DNA of 64,000 nt from Hortaea werneckii (GCA_037044905.1 JBAOKB010000144.1:1178001-1242000); one strand, 5' to 3'. Counted from the first letter of the stretch, positions 34,394-45,498 are shown. Notes: generated by a model from the sequence alone, not told the origin. Numbers and translations are program-made.

Positions 34394-34771
34394 CTTTCAG
34401 CACGACCTAATTGTATACAAACAAGAAACGCTACTGTATGAAAGTCAGGTTAGTCACCGATTGTGGTGTTTGGTTGAAGTCGAGGCGGCGACACTTTTCT
34501 GCCATGCGGCTCGAAGCGGTGTGGGGATCCCTGCGGCGATCTTGACGCTAAAGAAACGATCGGGACGGAAACGACATCATGACATTGCGGAGATGGACGG
34601 AGGTGATAATGGTGAGCATCTTTGCGACTGTTCCAATTTATCATGAATCAATGACATCGCAAAACTCACTCTTGCAACCACTGTCAGATATACTCATAAA
34701 CGGGACGATACTTAGTTGCACCTCTACACCGAACTCAGATCAATCACGAGACAGTCATTCCATTTGCAGCC
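34394..34771. other. Divergent intergenic region ILV1/RCF1
   Basis: Shared upstream DNA of two genes for mitochondrial proteins. A basic short open frame on the minus strand (34450-34644) could supply a mitochondrial presequence for ILV1 if spliced, but I see no convincing donor. No other gene is seen. Confidence 0.4.
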
Positions 34772-35445
34772 ATGTCGATTCCAGGCAATATCAACACTGC
34801 CCCGCCTCCATCCTCCTTTGACGACGACAGCGAGTTCTACGAGGAATCAAGATGGGCAAAGTTGCAGCGGAGAATCAAAGAGGAACCTCTCATTCCCCTC
34901 GGATGTGCGCTAACATGCTGGGCACTGATCGAAGCGTATGTATCGCACTAACTCGCCATGGCAAGCAAGCTCAATTCTGACTCGTCTGAAATAGCACCCG
35001 CTCAATCCGGACGGGCGATAAGCACCGCACGAATCGCATGTTCCGGCGTCGTATCTACGCGCAAGGCTTCACTGTCCTCGCCATGGTCCTCGGTTCGGCA
35101 TATTGGGAGTCTGATCGCAAGAAGCGGGGCGAGTACAACGACCTGCTGGAGGACAAGAAGAAGAAGGAGAAGCATGAGGCATGGTTGAAGGAGCTGGAGG
35201 CGCGAGAGGAGGAAGAGGTCCACTTGCGGAAGATCCGGGACAATATTATTCAGCAGAAGGTCGAGGAGAAGAGGACTGCGTCTAGGATGAGCGAGGGAGA
35301 GGCGAGAGAGGTTGAAGACAGGGCGAGGGACTCGATGACGCAGAACAAGGGTGGCTGGGGAAGTATTAGGAGTGCTGTTGAAGAGAATGAGAGGCGAGGG
35401 CCTATTGTGGAGGCTGTGAGCAAGCTATGGCAAAGTAGACGGTGA
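34772..35445 (+). CDS. RCF1: RCF1/HIG1-domain respiratory supercomplex factor
   Basis: Inner-mitochondrial-membrane protein that stabilises the cytochrome bc1-cytochrome oxidase supercomplex. Two exons, 34772-34935 and 34995-35445, with a 59-nt intron (donor GTATGT, acceptor ATAG), give 204 residues with no frame error. The HIG1 domain begins KLQRRIKEEPLIPLGCALTCWALI, continues RSIRTGDKHRTNRMFRRRIYAQGFTV and is followed by a second membrane span (VLAMVLGSAYW). The typical charged coiled-coil tail (KKKKEKHEAWLKELEAREEEE) follows and is longer than in yeast. The start MSIPGNINTAPPPSSFDDDSEF agrees with the family, which lacks a cleaved presequence. Confidence 0.94.
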
Positions 35446-35734
35446 GTGGGAGGTATTCCTAGCATTGCTTACTTACTGCTAGTCTGAATATGTACACATA
35501 CTTCGTTTCCGGGACAAGGCTTTCATGTGAATGTGTTTGTTCGCTACCGACGCCACATGCCGGTCGAACCCGCTCCTTCCACACTTGACCAGCGCAGTCT
35601 CTGCCCTTCCTTTACAATCTGACAAACAACTTGTCATTCTTTGGGAGGTCTTCACAAAGACTTTGGTATCTGTTAAAACATCATAACCCTCAGATATCGC
35701 AACCGCTACCCCTGAGGTCATTCAACTTTACGCC

Positions 35735-36815
35735 ATGGCAAGCAGCGCGGTCAACTTCTTTGACTTGCCTCGCGAAATCAGAGACTGGATCTATGACCTT
35801 TCGCTGCAGGATACCGCGCTGGTGCACCGTGGCAGACGCAGCCAAACCAACCTTGCCAGCAACAAATGGGAGATTTCCTACAAGAGGGCCCCAGTCCTTA
35901 GCCTCCTCTTGGTCTCTCGCCAGTGGAGAGCGGAATACTTGAAGCAAGCAGCAGACCGCATGTGGGTAGTAGTCCATCTCTGGCTGCAAGAGAAAGATTC
36001 AGAATCCGCTCCATGGCACGACGACCTGCCCAGCTGGGTACGAGAGAACGTGCGGGGCGCGCGAGTCGTCTTCTACGGTGTACATCGTAGCTCCCACCTC
36101 CTGGAATCAGACCGTAAGGCCCCGCCCACCTCCTTTCACCTCCCTAGCTCTGCGCAACCTTCACAGCTAATGCCTAGCAGCCAACATCTCCAACATCATC
36201 AAACGGAAGCTCAACGAAGCCGTCTCCGCTCTGCCCAGCCTGAGCTCCTGGGAAGAAGTCCTGATGGCGGATATCCGCTCTGCCAGCCTGATCAACGACA
36301 TGGAAGCGGAATTCCTCGCCCCGCGGACCCATTTCGAAAGCTACTTTTACTTACGCGAGCCAGTCAAGGAAACCTTTCCGCACCGTAAATGCGGCCTCCT
36401 GGTCTGGATACCACTGTATCTCAGCAAGGACCACCCGCGGGACTACCTGGATATTCCTAGAAGGAGTGATAGGGTTGAGCGGTGGACGACGTGGTATGTG
36501 ACCCGGCCTGCGGAAGTCGATGCGCCGTATAGCTATCTCGACCTCGACTGGGAGTTTGTGAGGGAGGTTTCGGACTGTGAAATTGATGGCGACGGTGAGT
36601 GGAGATTGGCAGATGATGACTGTTCGAGTTCCGACAGGAGTGCTGAAGCTGACAGCGAAGATGAAGAATACGAGGACGAATGCGAGGAAGACGATGAGGA
36701 AGAATTCGAGGAAGACGACGGGGAAGAAGTTGAGGATGACGACGACAACGGTGACGAGAGATTCTACGGATGCGGCCATGGAGACGGCCATGGAGACGAC
36801 CATGGAGCTCTTTAA
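35735..36815 (+). CDS. F-box-like/2EXR-type fungal protein with an acidic tail
   Basis: Lineage-type fungal protein with an F-box-like start, FFDLPREIRDWIYDLSL, followed by SLLLVSRQWRAEYL. This pattern is seen in large ascomycete families annotated F-box or 2EXR. If it is a true F-box, the protein would be an SCF ubiquitin-ligase adaptor. Two exons, 35735-36113 and 36181-36815, with a 67-nt intron (donor GTAAGG, branch GCTAAT, acceptor AGCAG), give 337 residues and no frame error. The last about 100 residues are almost wholly Asp/Glu, ending in a His/Gly/Asp stretch, CGHGDGHGDDHG, that might bind metal. I do not recognise a specific function. Confidence 0.65.
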
Positions 36816-36900
36816 GCTGGGTGTTCAAGGGTTTTCAGCATGGAGCTCGACGAATCGAATCATTTTGAAGGCGAATGTGAGAGAGAGAGAGTGTGTGTGT

Positions 36901-36935
<35 letters not shown>
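36901..36935 (+). repeat. Poly-G tract, 35 bases
   Basis: An uninterrupted run of 35 G, then A and six more G, preceded by (GA)n and (GT)5. It is capable of G-quadruplex formation, and the true length is uncertain in any read technology. Confidence 0.9.
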
Positions 36936-36936
<1 letters not shown>

Positions 36937-37496
36937 GGGGGGAAAGCTGGAAACAAATTCGCGACGTGTGACCTGGATGGCATTGGTGAGGCGGCTAGGA
37001 AGATATCCTGCCACAGCCAGCCCAAAAGATTCTCCACTGGGCGAATGAAAGTAGGATGATTGGGAAGGGAGAAGGATGGGGCCAAAATTGCGTAGCATAG
37101 CAAATTCAAAGAAGACAACAGTCGTGTAAGCGAGTAACAAAAAGCATGCCATTCGTTCGCACTTCTGTGTTTGTATTTTTTTATTTGTTATTTTTTATCT
37201 TACTTTTTATTTTTCCATTTTTTTGCCAATCGACTCGCACACCGTAGAGACTTTCTGAGGTGCGTGCAACATTAACGCATCTGGAGTAAAGATGGCGAGA
37301 ACGACACGGGCCAGAGCGAAAGTAGAGCCAGAGGGGCAGACGGGAAAGAATCTCTGAGGATTGGCTGAAACTGCAAAGAGAGACCAGTGGCAAGCGACAT
37401 GTTGCGGAGCCCGGGGGCCCCGGGGAAAGGCAGAAGAAAGGAAGAGGGAGAAAAGGAGGGGTAAGCAGGCAGGCCCGAAGAGTGGTGCAAAGGTCC

Positions 37497-37519
37497 AAAA
37501 AAAAAAAAAAAAAAAAAAA
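37497..37519 (+). repeat. Poly-A tract, 23 bases
   Basis: A run of 23 A followed by G and nine more A. It lies between convergent 3' ends. No retroelement body precedes it, so it is not called a retroposon tail. Confidence 0.85.
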
Positions 37520-37743
37520 GAAAAAAAAAGATTTTTGTTTATAAAAAAAAATGAAGAGGTGACCCAGATGGGTAATGTGAGGATAGAAGGAAAGAATGTG
37601 ATCAATACTACCTACCCAAATCCCTTCCTTTCTCATGCAAAAAAGGCTCTCTTCGGCCGCTTGACTTCCTTCCCGCCAGTCTCATCCCCACCATTTCCCT
37701 ACTGCCCCGATTAGAAGAAGGCCTCCCTCGTTTCTGTGACGAT

Positions 37744-39795
37744 TTAGCCGCACCACCAGGTGCAATTGGAATGGATGAATAGTCCTTCGCCACCGACCGC
37801 GGTCTCCGTCATCGGACTACCGCCCTCATCCCCACTCGTCGTCGCCACTATCTCTCGAATAGTCTGCCGCGAGAGACAAGAGTCCAGATGCGCATTTAAC
37901 GCTCGTTCGTCCGAAGGCTGGGGGAGGTTGCAGATGGGACAGTTCCATTGCATTGGTGCTGGGGTATCAGCATGAGATTTCTCTTCTGCTTCCGCGGCGC
38001 GTTCGGCTTCGAGCAGGGAGCGCCAGGCGAAGCCGTTAGCGTGGCGACGGTAGTCGGTAGGAGGTTCGCCTGAGGAGGGGCGGGAGGGAGGGGTTTGGAA
38101 GTCGGCGGTGGGAGGATCGGGTGGGGTGGGTTCTGTTCGATGTTGAGGTGTGTCATTGTCATTGTGCGCGTCCGGATGAGGAGGGGACTGCTGGGATAAG
38201 CGTTCGAGCTCGTCCACTTCGTCCTGATATTCTTGGCGAGCGGCGTCTTCGAAAAGCTCGTCTGGCCACTTTTGCCAGCCTTCTTCATCCAGTTCCACTT
38301 TGCCCACTGTTTCGTCTCCTCCAGAATATCCCGTCCCGAGAAGCGTGAGGCTGTTGCTGTCTTGCCCGTCCAAAGAAGTCAACCTCCCCTTTCTTGATAC
38401 TGACAAGATGCGTACATCTTAACCCCATAAGCCGAAGCTTCATGCCTGGCATCTCCTTTTCCAGCTTCGCCAGCATGGGTAGAGAGTAATGATACAGATC
38501 CTCAGCCGTGTAGACCGCCTTTGGTGGCTGCACCTGCCGAGAAAAGACCTCATATGTATGAAGTTTGATCTTCAACACAAGCGTCCTCCCCTTGAACTCC
38601 GTCCGCCTCAGATCCTTCTCCAGCTCTTCAGCCGTCCGCTTGAGTTTCTCTCGAAGCTCCTGAGGGTCGCTGAGATCGTGGAAAGTGCTCTCCGTACCTA
38701 CGCTTTTGCGCTCATATTCCTCAACGGGGCGCACGTCGGTCCGGCCGAGACCAAGATAGACAGACATTAAGAATTGAAGGCTTTCTCGCCGAAGAGGCGG
38801 CTGAGGTAATGTCGCAGGGGATAGATATCGCCACAGGTCTTAACGCCTATGGCATCCAGCTCGCGTTCGAAGACGCGGCCAATGCCGTTGACTTTGCGGG
38901 TAGGCAGATCACGCATGAAGGCCACAATGCTCGATCGATCTGAAGGGAGACGAAATTGACCATTCGGCTTGTTTTTGTTGCTGCAGACTTTGGCAAGCTT
39001 GGCGTTGGCAGCGATACCGGCTGAGATGGTGATCTTGGTCTTCTCCTCCACCTGCGCGCATCTGCGCTACGGCATCCTCGGGTTCCATGTTGTGCTCCCT
39101 GCAGTATTCTGTAATATTCAGGTATGCCTCGTCGATACTCGCCGATTCAAATCTTGGATCGTACTGCTCCAGGACGGCCCTCACTTCTTTTGCTTTTGCC
39201 GTGTATTTGTCAAAATTCAGTGGCAAATGGATGAGCTGCGGACACAGCTTGTCCGCCACGAACCCAGCCATGCCACTTCTACAGCCAAATTTCCTCGCCA
39301 CATAATTGCATGTGGTCAACACACCCTTTCCGACTGCGAAAGGGACTTCCTTCAGCTCTGGCCGATCCAGTTCTTCGACCGCAGCATAGAAGGCATCGCA
39401 ATCGACGTGCACCACTGCCTGGGTTAGATCACGACCATATTCCAACTCGGCAATGAAGTCGTCAGCTCGCTTCAGTTCATTCCTCAACCCTCCGCTCGCT
39501 TCAATCCGTTCCAGCTCACGCTTCTTCGCCAGGATACGCTGAATCTTGACCGTAAGCGTCTTGTCCTTGTTCTCCTCATTGTTGAAGTATTTGCTGCCTT
39601 TGGAGGCATTGTAGATGATCTCGGAGACTTTTTGCTGATCAACCCCGTCTTGACCGGACTTGGTGAGTGAAGGGCCTAAGAGGTGGTATTTGAGGGTGTG
39701 GTGCTGGCTCGCGGGCGGGGCCGGGGTTGCTGAGTCGCTGGCTGAGGCTATCGCATCTCGGCCTCGTCCGCAAGATCAGCGTTATGGCGTGGCAT
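37744..39795 (-). CDS. DNA polymerase kappa (DinB, Y-family) (about four frameshifts)
   Basis: Translesion polymerase that bypasses minor-groove adducts. The proposed start is ATG 39795 (MPRHNADLADEAE). The N-clasp follows (KYFNNEENKDKTLTV, QRILAKKRELERI). The catalytic palm shows VHVDCDAFYAAVE and SIDEAYLNITEY, with the three metal-binding acids in place. The thumb has VNGIGRVFERELDAIG, and the little-finger domain has YERKSVGTESTF and GRTLVLKIKLHT. A C-terminal Rad18-type UBZ zinc finger (CPIC, then H and C in NAHLDSC) binds ubiquitinated PCNA. The frame breaks at about 39750, 39050, 38772 (FNS-stop versus FLMSVYLGLG) and 38365. Corrections cancel to about 683 residues, and the C-terminal end near 37744-37793 is unsure. 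An ACGCGT box lies about 125 bp upstream of the start. Confidence 0.9.
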
Positions 39796-40454
39796 GCTGA
39801 CATGGCTACCTATCAGGCTGATCGTGGAGAGAGGTTGTGCAGGCTAGTTTTCCTGGCGATGTTTAGCACGCACGCTTAGAGATCAAACGCGGTCCTTCAC
39901 GAGACATTCGCGTGGTCACGCGTTTCCGTTTAACGGCGCTCCGGAGCGGAAGTGACCGAGAAGGCGAGAAAGGGCAAGGTGCGGTTGATGCATGCCGGAA
40001 GCCGAAAGAAAGGCCAGGGGACCCCGGTCGACATGATGACGGGTGATGTGGTGCTGTTTTGGCGTGCACTAGCGGTACTGTCGCTTCGTGCATGCAGTCG
40101 TAGTGACACCCCGCCATCTTCCAACAACAACAATAACATAACACGGCCGCTATTTTGGACATACATAGGTAGTCCATTTTCCTTTGTGCCGGGCACAGCA
40201 CTCGCTGTCCCTGCAACCGCCACACCAGGTAAAGCGCCCAGGGAGGTTTCGGCAACCGTTTTGGGCAGACATTCTGGCTCAAGCTTCATTGCATGCGAAA
40301 CACCGCCCGATAACATCGAGGGAGGCCTAAGGGCTCGAACGACTTCAACTTCGCCTCAAGACAGCATTCCGCCGCAACAGACGACATTGGCAAAGACAGG
40401 AACAAGCAAGCAAAGCCGCGGCACCGCATGCCGTCTTCGTAGCCCGGGTCAGCA
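39796..40454. other. Divergent intergenic region polymerase kappa/coiled-coil gene
   Basis: Promoter region for both genes. It contains an ACGCGT box at 39918-39923 in TCACGCGTTTCCG context. Short open frames here show no family features. Confidence 0.5.
39918..39923 (+). promoter_or_regulatory. ACGCGT (MluI cell-cycle box-like)
   Basis: A perfect MCB core 123 bp upstream of the polymerase kappa start codon. In yeasts MBF drives DNA-synthesis and repair genes in G1/S through this element. One copy only, so chance is not excluded. Confidence 0.3.
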
Positions 40455-42610
40455 ATGTCTGCCGACCGCTCATCCAACACCAACCACAACCGCCCACTGA
40501 AGCCTGCTGTCGCTGCACCGAGGACGACTCGATCTCCGCTCACGCCCCGTGTCGCTGCGCCTACCGCACCTGCAACGAGACCGACTATATCCAAGACCGC
40601 GACCGTACGATCAGAGCCTCCGAGAGTTGCACCGCGCGTACGGCAGGAAGATGTGGCAGGCAAAGATGCTGTTGCAAGCGGCAACGTCACGCCACGGTCA
40701 GCGGCCAGACTGTCAAGAGCGGGCAGCGCCACGCCAACCCAAACTGATGAAGAGTCGCCGAATGCCACCAGGCCAAAAGTATCTGCGCCAAAGGTGACAG
40801 CGGAGCGGAGCGCAAGCACGGTCGGGCTTGGAGTCGGCAGTGGCATGTCGGGCAGGATCAGTAGGCCAAAGAGCCTAGTGGGTAGTGCCTCTTCACAACG
40901 AGCGACATCGCCACCGTTGGTGCGGTCCCCTGGACATTTGGATCTGTCAAATGGAGATGAAAGCATAGAGAGTAGGTTCTTTCATGCAAGCGACGCCAGG
41001 AGACAAGAACCCGTAGTCAAAAGGCCTGAGCCCAAGCGCGCCGCGACATTCTTTTACGCGGACGGCAAGCAGGAAGAGCGGAAGGCCCCTTCGCCACGGC
41101 CGGCGTCGCCGGTCCAATCTACAGTGTCGGAGAAGCGATTATCTGGGCCATGGATTCGAAACGATCACAATGCTGGCTCCACGCAGAGTCCACCAATGTT
41201 ATCGCCAGCTCTCAGCGGACTTTCCAATTCATCACCTTTTTTCTCGTCCGCGTCAACAAATCAAACGACGAAGCGATCGCCTTCTCCGAGCAAAGAAAAC
41301 ATTCACCTCTCGTATCGCAAAGGTGCTTCGCAGATCTTCGGTCTAAGGCCAACACAGCGCTCGCATCAAGATATTCGGAGCATAGACGAGAGTCCGTCAA
41401 TCGGCCTGATCCTTCTAGCTATTTTACACCACACAGAAAGTCGCCTAGCCTGTCATCGATCGACTCCAGCGGCTCACAACAATCAAGGAGGCGCTCAGCA
41501 ACCCACATCGAGTCGACACCGTCTCCACTTTTGCATCAATTGACGTCTCCAACCATCCCGCGCGTCAACAAGCAACCGCAGCAAACCACGGATACACCTC
41601 CGCAAGAAATGCGCTCTCCTCCTGCCGCGGCCGAATCGACCTTCAGTCCTACCGCCAACAAATCAGCCGCCGAGCTCGCCGCCGATGCCCGCCGTGAACG
41701 CAAAGTCCTGGATCTAGAAATTTCAAACAGCTCCCTCCTAGCCATCAACGCCTCGCTGGAGCGCGAAGTCCGCCGGCAGAAATCAGAACTGAAACGGTTC
41801 GCCGTCTCTCCCGAGCTGGAAGGCTTTCGACTAACCCTCTGGATCGCTCGGCACGGTTCTCAGCCTCGGCACGGTTCTCAGCGGAAGGAATGTTATCGAC
41901 GCTGGGCGAGGAGGAAGAGGACGAAGAAGACGAGGACGCTACTTTCGGTCTCCCATCCGGCTTCACAGACGATGTAGATGATTTCAGCGAGGACACTGAA
42001 GGAAGACGACGACGACGACGACGATGGTCAAGATGAAACTTCATCGCCTTCGTCCGCGCAAACGCGCCGCGATAGTGCGCGCCTGGCCAAGGACGAGAAG
42101 CGCCTCCAGCGGGATCTGGAGAAGCATAAGGACCTGCTCGTCCAGTCGCAACGGATGAATCAGAGCCTCAAGCGCTGCATGTATGCTACGGAGGAGATGA
42201 TGAGGGAAGGACGGAAGGCGTTGGAGTTCTCGGTTAAGGTCGAGGATGTGAGGTTAGGAGGCCGGATCCTCACGGGACATGAAGAGGATGAAGAGGGGTT
42301 TGAAGAGGAGGTAGGTGAACAAGAGGAAGAAGAAGGTGGTGGTGGTGGTGGTGGTGCTGAGGTTGAAGTCGGGGATGAATCGCTGCAGAGTGAGGACCAT
42401 GACCGCGCTGCGGAGGATTTTTTGAAGGTCTGGCAGGGACTGGGTGGTGGCCGTGGTAATGTTGGCGGTGGCGGTGGCGCCCACAGTCTATCGGCTGGGA
42501 GGAGCGAAGCAGGAGATCGTGATTCTGGCATCGAGGCCGATCGGCCTGGCGGTGGGCTGTCGGGTCAGGGAGGTGTGTCTGACAGTGGCAGGCCGCCTGA
42601 TGTTTCCTGA
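40455..42610 (+). CDS. Conserved fungal coiled-coil protein, unknown function (three frameshifts)
   Basis: A mostly disordered Ser/Pro/Arg-rich protein of about 718 residues with one strongly conserved coiled-coil block, VLDLEISNSSLLAINASLE then REVRRQKSELKRF and RRLSRAGRLS. I remember this block from ascomycete hypothetical proteins but cannot name the family. The start is ATG 40455 (MSADRSSNTNHNRPLKP). Later parts contain acidic GEEEEDEEDEDA, a helical RLAKDEKRLQRDLEKHKDLL with MNQSLKRC, a Glu run, a Gly run and a Ser/Gly/Asp-rich end. The frame breaks near 41380, 41790 (KRF to RRLSRAG) and 42000 (before an Asp run). The first two fit a lost base and the third a gained one. An 18-nt tandem duplication at 41847-41882 encodes SARFSA twice. 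A role in a cytoskeletal or spindle complex is conceivable but not shown. Confidence 0.68.
41847..41882 (+). repeat. 18-nt perfect tandem duplication
   Basis: Two identical, in-frame 18-base units inside the coiled-coil protein gene, each coding for the same six residues. Confidence 0.9.
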
Positions 42611-43133
42611 TGACACCAAGTACTTGAGGTCATGTCGAAAGGCTCATCGCATTGTGTGGGATTGTGATGGACTGGGCAACTTTTTGCACGAACGGCGCTG
42701 AATCTGGCCTTCTTGTTTTGCTTTGGCGTACGATGATTTTTTTACTAAAGATACCCCCTTTTAGTGTTTTCGTTTGTTGGCTGTTCGATAGGAAACTGCA
42801 TTGGGATGGATAGAGACATAGCCAATCGTCAAATTCTGCTCTAGCAAGGCAATCGTTCATTTCTAAGAATATCCTTCTTTGGTTGGACATGAAATGGCAG
42901 CATTGGTTGCGAGCTTTGCCGAGGTTCTTCGGAGATATCGGACGAGTGGCATGCCAGCGTTTCTGCTACAATGCAATACCACTTCGACTTCCTGGACATT
43001 TTCCACAATTCCTGAATTAGAAAAAGCAGCAAGCGATGCATTTCAATTGATGTACTGCAAGCTTACATATCCATCAGCATCGCTTAGCCAGCTAAGCTGG
43101 AGCCCCTCACACTCTCCGTCCACCTTTGGGAAA
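42611..43133. other. Intergenic region
   Basis: 3' end of the coiled-coil gene and upstream DNA of the alpha/beta hydrolase, both on the plus strand. No gene, repeat or RNA is recognised. Confidence 0.5.
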
Positions 43134-44449
43134 ATGGAGACGATAAAGCACTTCAACATCCGCGATAGGCGAATGCTGTATATAGCAGCAGCAGCCGCTC
43201 CTCTCGCAGCATACACTGGTTTTCGACTATTCCGCTCATTAGCAACCCTCAGAGAAGACCGGTAAATCCTCAGCATCATGTCATCCCATCGCCTCGCCAC
43301 TCCCTCCAACTCCTCAGCGCCCAGGATCTGAACAGTCTACCTTACCCACCAAATGCCCTGCCCGGAGCTCGAGACGTCGATACGCCGTACGGGAACATCA
43401 GAGTTCTACGAGTGGGGACCGGAGGACGGCCGGAAAGTCCTGCTCGTACACGGGATCAGCACCCCATGTATCGCGCTCGCCAACTTGGCGGATTCGTTGG
43501 TGGGGAAGGGATGTAGAGTCATGCTATTCGATCTCTTCGGACGAGGCTATTCCGATACGCCGGATCCTGCGCTACCCTCAAGATACGCAGCTATTCAGCA
43601 GCCAGATCTTATGCGTGCTGGCCTCATCGAAGTTGGCTTGGACGGGACCGAATAGGTTTACCCTGGTAGGGTACTCGCTAGGAGGAGGTATCGGAGCGAG
43701 CTTCGCTTCATACTTTCCTGAGCTTGTCGAGGGATTGGTCCTTATTGCTCCGAGCGGGCTGCTTCGGCCTAAGCATATCAGTGCGAAGAGTAAACTGCTT
43801 TATGGAAATTTACTGCCCCAATCGCTCATCACTACTACGTTGGGAACCGTCTGCGCGGCGGTCCACCATCGGTCTGGAGACAGAACAGTAACAGCACTGG
43901 AAGTAATAGCGGGAACTCCGAAGCCACTACGACAGGTGCTATCCAAGCCGCAGAATCTGAAGCACCATCCACCAGTCCATCTTCCCACCCAGCCCAGGCA
44001 CCAAACTCCTCTGCGCCCATCTTCCCAGATAGACCTACCATCTCCCCTGCCAATGCCGTGGGGTGGCAAGTCGACGCGCATCCCGGTTTGTGCCTGCTTT
44101 CATCTCGTCCATCCAACACGCGCCCATCACCGAGCAGCACGAGCGATGGCGACTTATAGGCCATCGACAAGAGGCTGCCAGGATTTCGTCGAACAACAAA
44201 CCAGATGCCTTGCACAGTTCGGGTGCAGCTGCAGCTGCAGGAGTAGCTCTCAAGGAAAAGAAAGTACTAATTCTGCTTGGGAAGCAGGATAGTGTGATAA
44301 TCGCGGATGAAGTAGAAGAAGATGCCAGCAAGGCTATGGGGAAGGAGAATGTTGAAGTAGTCAGATTGGAAGGGGGACATGATGTGCCCATTGTAGGAGC
44401 GAAGGAGTGCGGGGAGGCCATCGCGACATTCTGGAAGCGAGAAAGATAG
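43134..44449 (+). CDS. Alpha/beta-hydrolase with N-terminal membrane anchor (about four frameshifts)
   Basis: A fungal alpha/beta-hydrolase of about 413 residues whose substrate is unknown. Exon 1 (43134-43261) encodes METIKHFNIRDRRMLY and a hydrophobic anchor (IAAAAAPLAAYTGF). The intron begins at 43262 (GTAAAT); the acceptor is at 43324 or 43335. Exon 2 shows LPYPPNALPGARDVDTPYG, YEWGPEDGRKVLLVHG (oxyanion strand), DLFGRGYSDTP, the nucleophile elbow VGYSLGGGIGASFASYFP and SGLLRPKHIS. A low-complexity Ser/Ala insert follows, then FVPAFISSIQHAPI, LILLGKQDSVI (acid) and LEGGHDVPI (His). The frame breaks at about 43400, 43581, 43830 and 44085, two gains and two losses that cancel. Conserved family sequence resumes after each break. 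If the breaks were real this would be a dead gene, but unrelated genes nearby show the same pattern. Confidence 0.75.
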
Positions 44450-44931
44450 ACGGATTTTATAGACAGTGTAGAGGTGGATAGAAGTTGGCATGAACTGTTT
44501 TCTGGCTTGTTATTGAAAGGTTTGGATCTTGTCTTGTTATCTGTCATTTCGAAATCGAACAGTGATGTTGCTTATAACTAATTGGAGGAGCCGCTCCACA
44601 AATAACACGTGGGTTGGGTTGCGCAGGTGCATGAGAACATGCAAAGGCTCCCCAAATGTGGGCCTTGCCCAAACCGTCACACTGCATATCAGCTCCCTTA
44701 CCGGTCCTGGACTGTGACAAGGCTGTTGAAGCTTGACCTTTACCGGGCAAGGCGCTGTACTCTTCAACCAACAGAACAAATCAAGCAACACCGATGTTGT
44801 CGGAACATTACTGACCTTCCGTATCATTGATCCTAAAGTACATACATTCCGTCATTTGACTTGAATTTCGCCACACGAGCAAAATCACAGCGCTGCATCA
44901 CCAATCGTTAACCCCTCGTATCAGAACAGTA
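44450..44931. other. Intergenic region
   Basis: Between two plus-strand genes. It contains a CACGTG at 44606-44611, about 320 bp before the Dabb gene. No gene or RNA is recognised. Confidence 0.45.
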
Positions 44932-45435
44932 ATGGCGACCTCAGCTAAGCCAGTAACGCGCATCGCATGCTTCCGCTTCAAAGTCGTCTGTCACGCCAGA
45001 GCAGAAAGGCAATCGTGCACGAGCTGTTCTCGGGCTGTACAGACAACATCAGGATCTCATCGTCGCCATGCCTGTAGGAGGGAAGCCGCTGAATACACCG
45101 CTGAACCTCACCAATGTCAAGCGAGACAGCGTCTGGGATCTGGGGTTCATAGTTTCGTTCAAGGTAAAGCACCACACTGGGGACAAGAATCCATCGACAT
45201 GAGAATAAAGGGTATTAGCTGATTTTTGGTTACACAGAGTGAGGAGGCGAGACAGCAGTTCGACAAGGAAGATGGACATGATAAGCTGAAGGTGAGTTTA
45301 TTTGTTCTTCTGTCTGCAAACCAGTACATGACCTCATTACATTTAATGACGCGGGAGCAACAGGAAGAGACAGATCTATTGCTAGAGCAAGTCTTTGTCT
45401 ATGACTTTGAGGAAGAAGAGAACCTAGGATGGTAG
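44932..45435 (+). CDS. Stress-response A/B-barrel (Dabb) domain protein (one frameshift)
   Basis: A small ferredoxin-like dimeric A+B-barrel protein of about 118 residues; relatives act in stress responses or as small enzymes, and the function here is unknown. Three exons: 44932-45163, 45238-45291 and 45364-45435. The introns are 74 nt (donor GTAAAG, acceptor ACAG) and 72 nt (donor GTGAGT, acceptor AACAG). The start MATSAKPVTRIACFRFK gives the first strand. After a frame slip near 44985 (one extra base) come SVTPEQKGNRARAVLGLY, MPVGGKPLNTPLNLTNV and WDLGFIVSFK. The second exon reads SEEARQQFDKEDGHDKLK, the typical last helix, and the third gives QVFVYDFEEEENLGW. Removing one base makes the coding length divisible by three. 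Confidence 0.78.
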
Positions 45436-45498
45436 ATCAAGATCAACATCGTTCGTTTGCGAAGCTATACAAGGCCTTCTAACCAGATCGATAATAAA

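Larger units (their letters stand above)
36816..37743. other. Convergent intergenic region with homopolymer tracts
   Basis: 3' regions of the F-box-like gene (+) and polymerase kappa (-). It holds a purine and GT repeat followed by a 35-base G run (36901-36935) and a 23-base A run (37497-37519). An open frame on the minus strand at 37608-37793 is basic (SSQKRGRPSSNRG) and could be the true C-terminus of polymerase kappa if another one-base error lies near 37790. Confidence 0.5.

Noticed and set aside
37497..37529. Poly-A run as the tail of a retroposon
   Set aside because: There is no target-site duplication or element body next to it; it sits in a general low-complexity intergenic stretch.
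43134..44449. Alpha/beta hydrolase as a true pseudogene
   Set aside because: Four indels alone would suggest decay, but they cancel exactly, catalytic residues are intact, and unrelated housekeeping genes in the window show the same error type.
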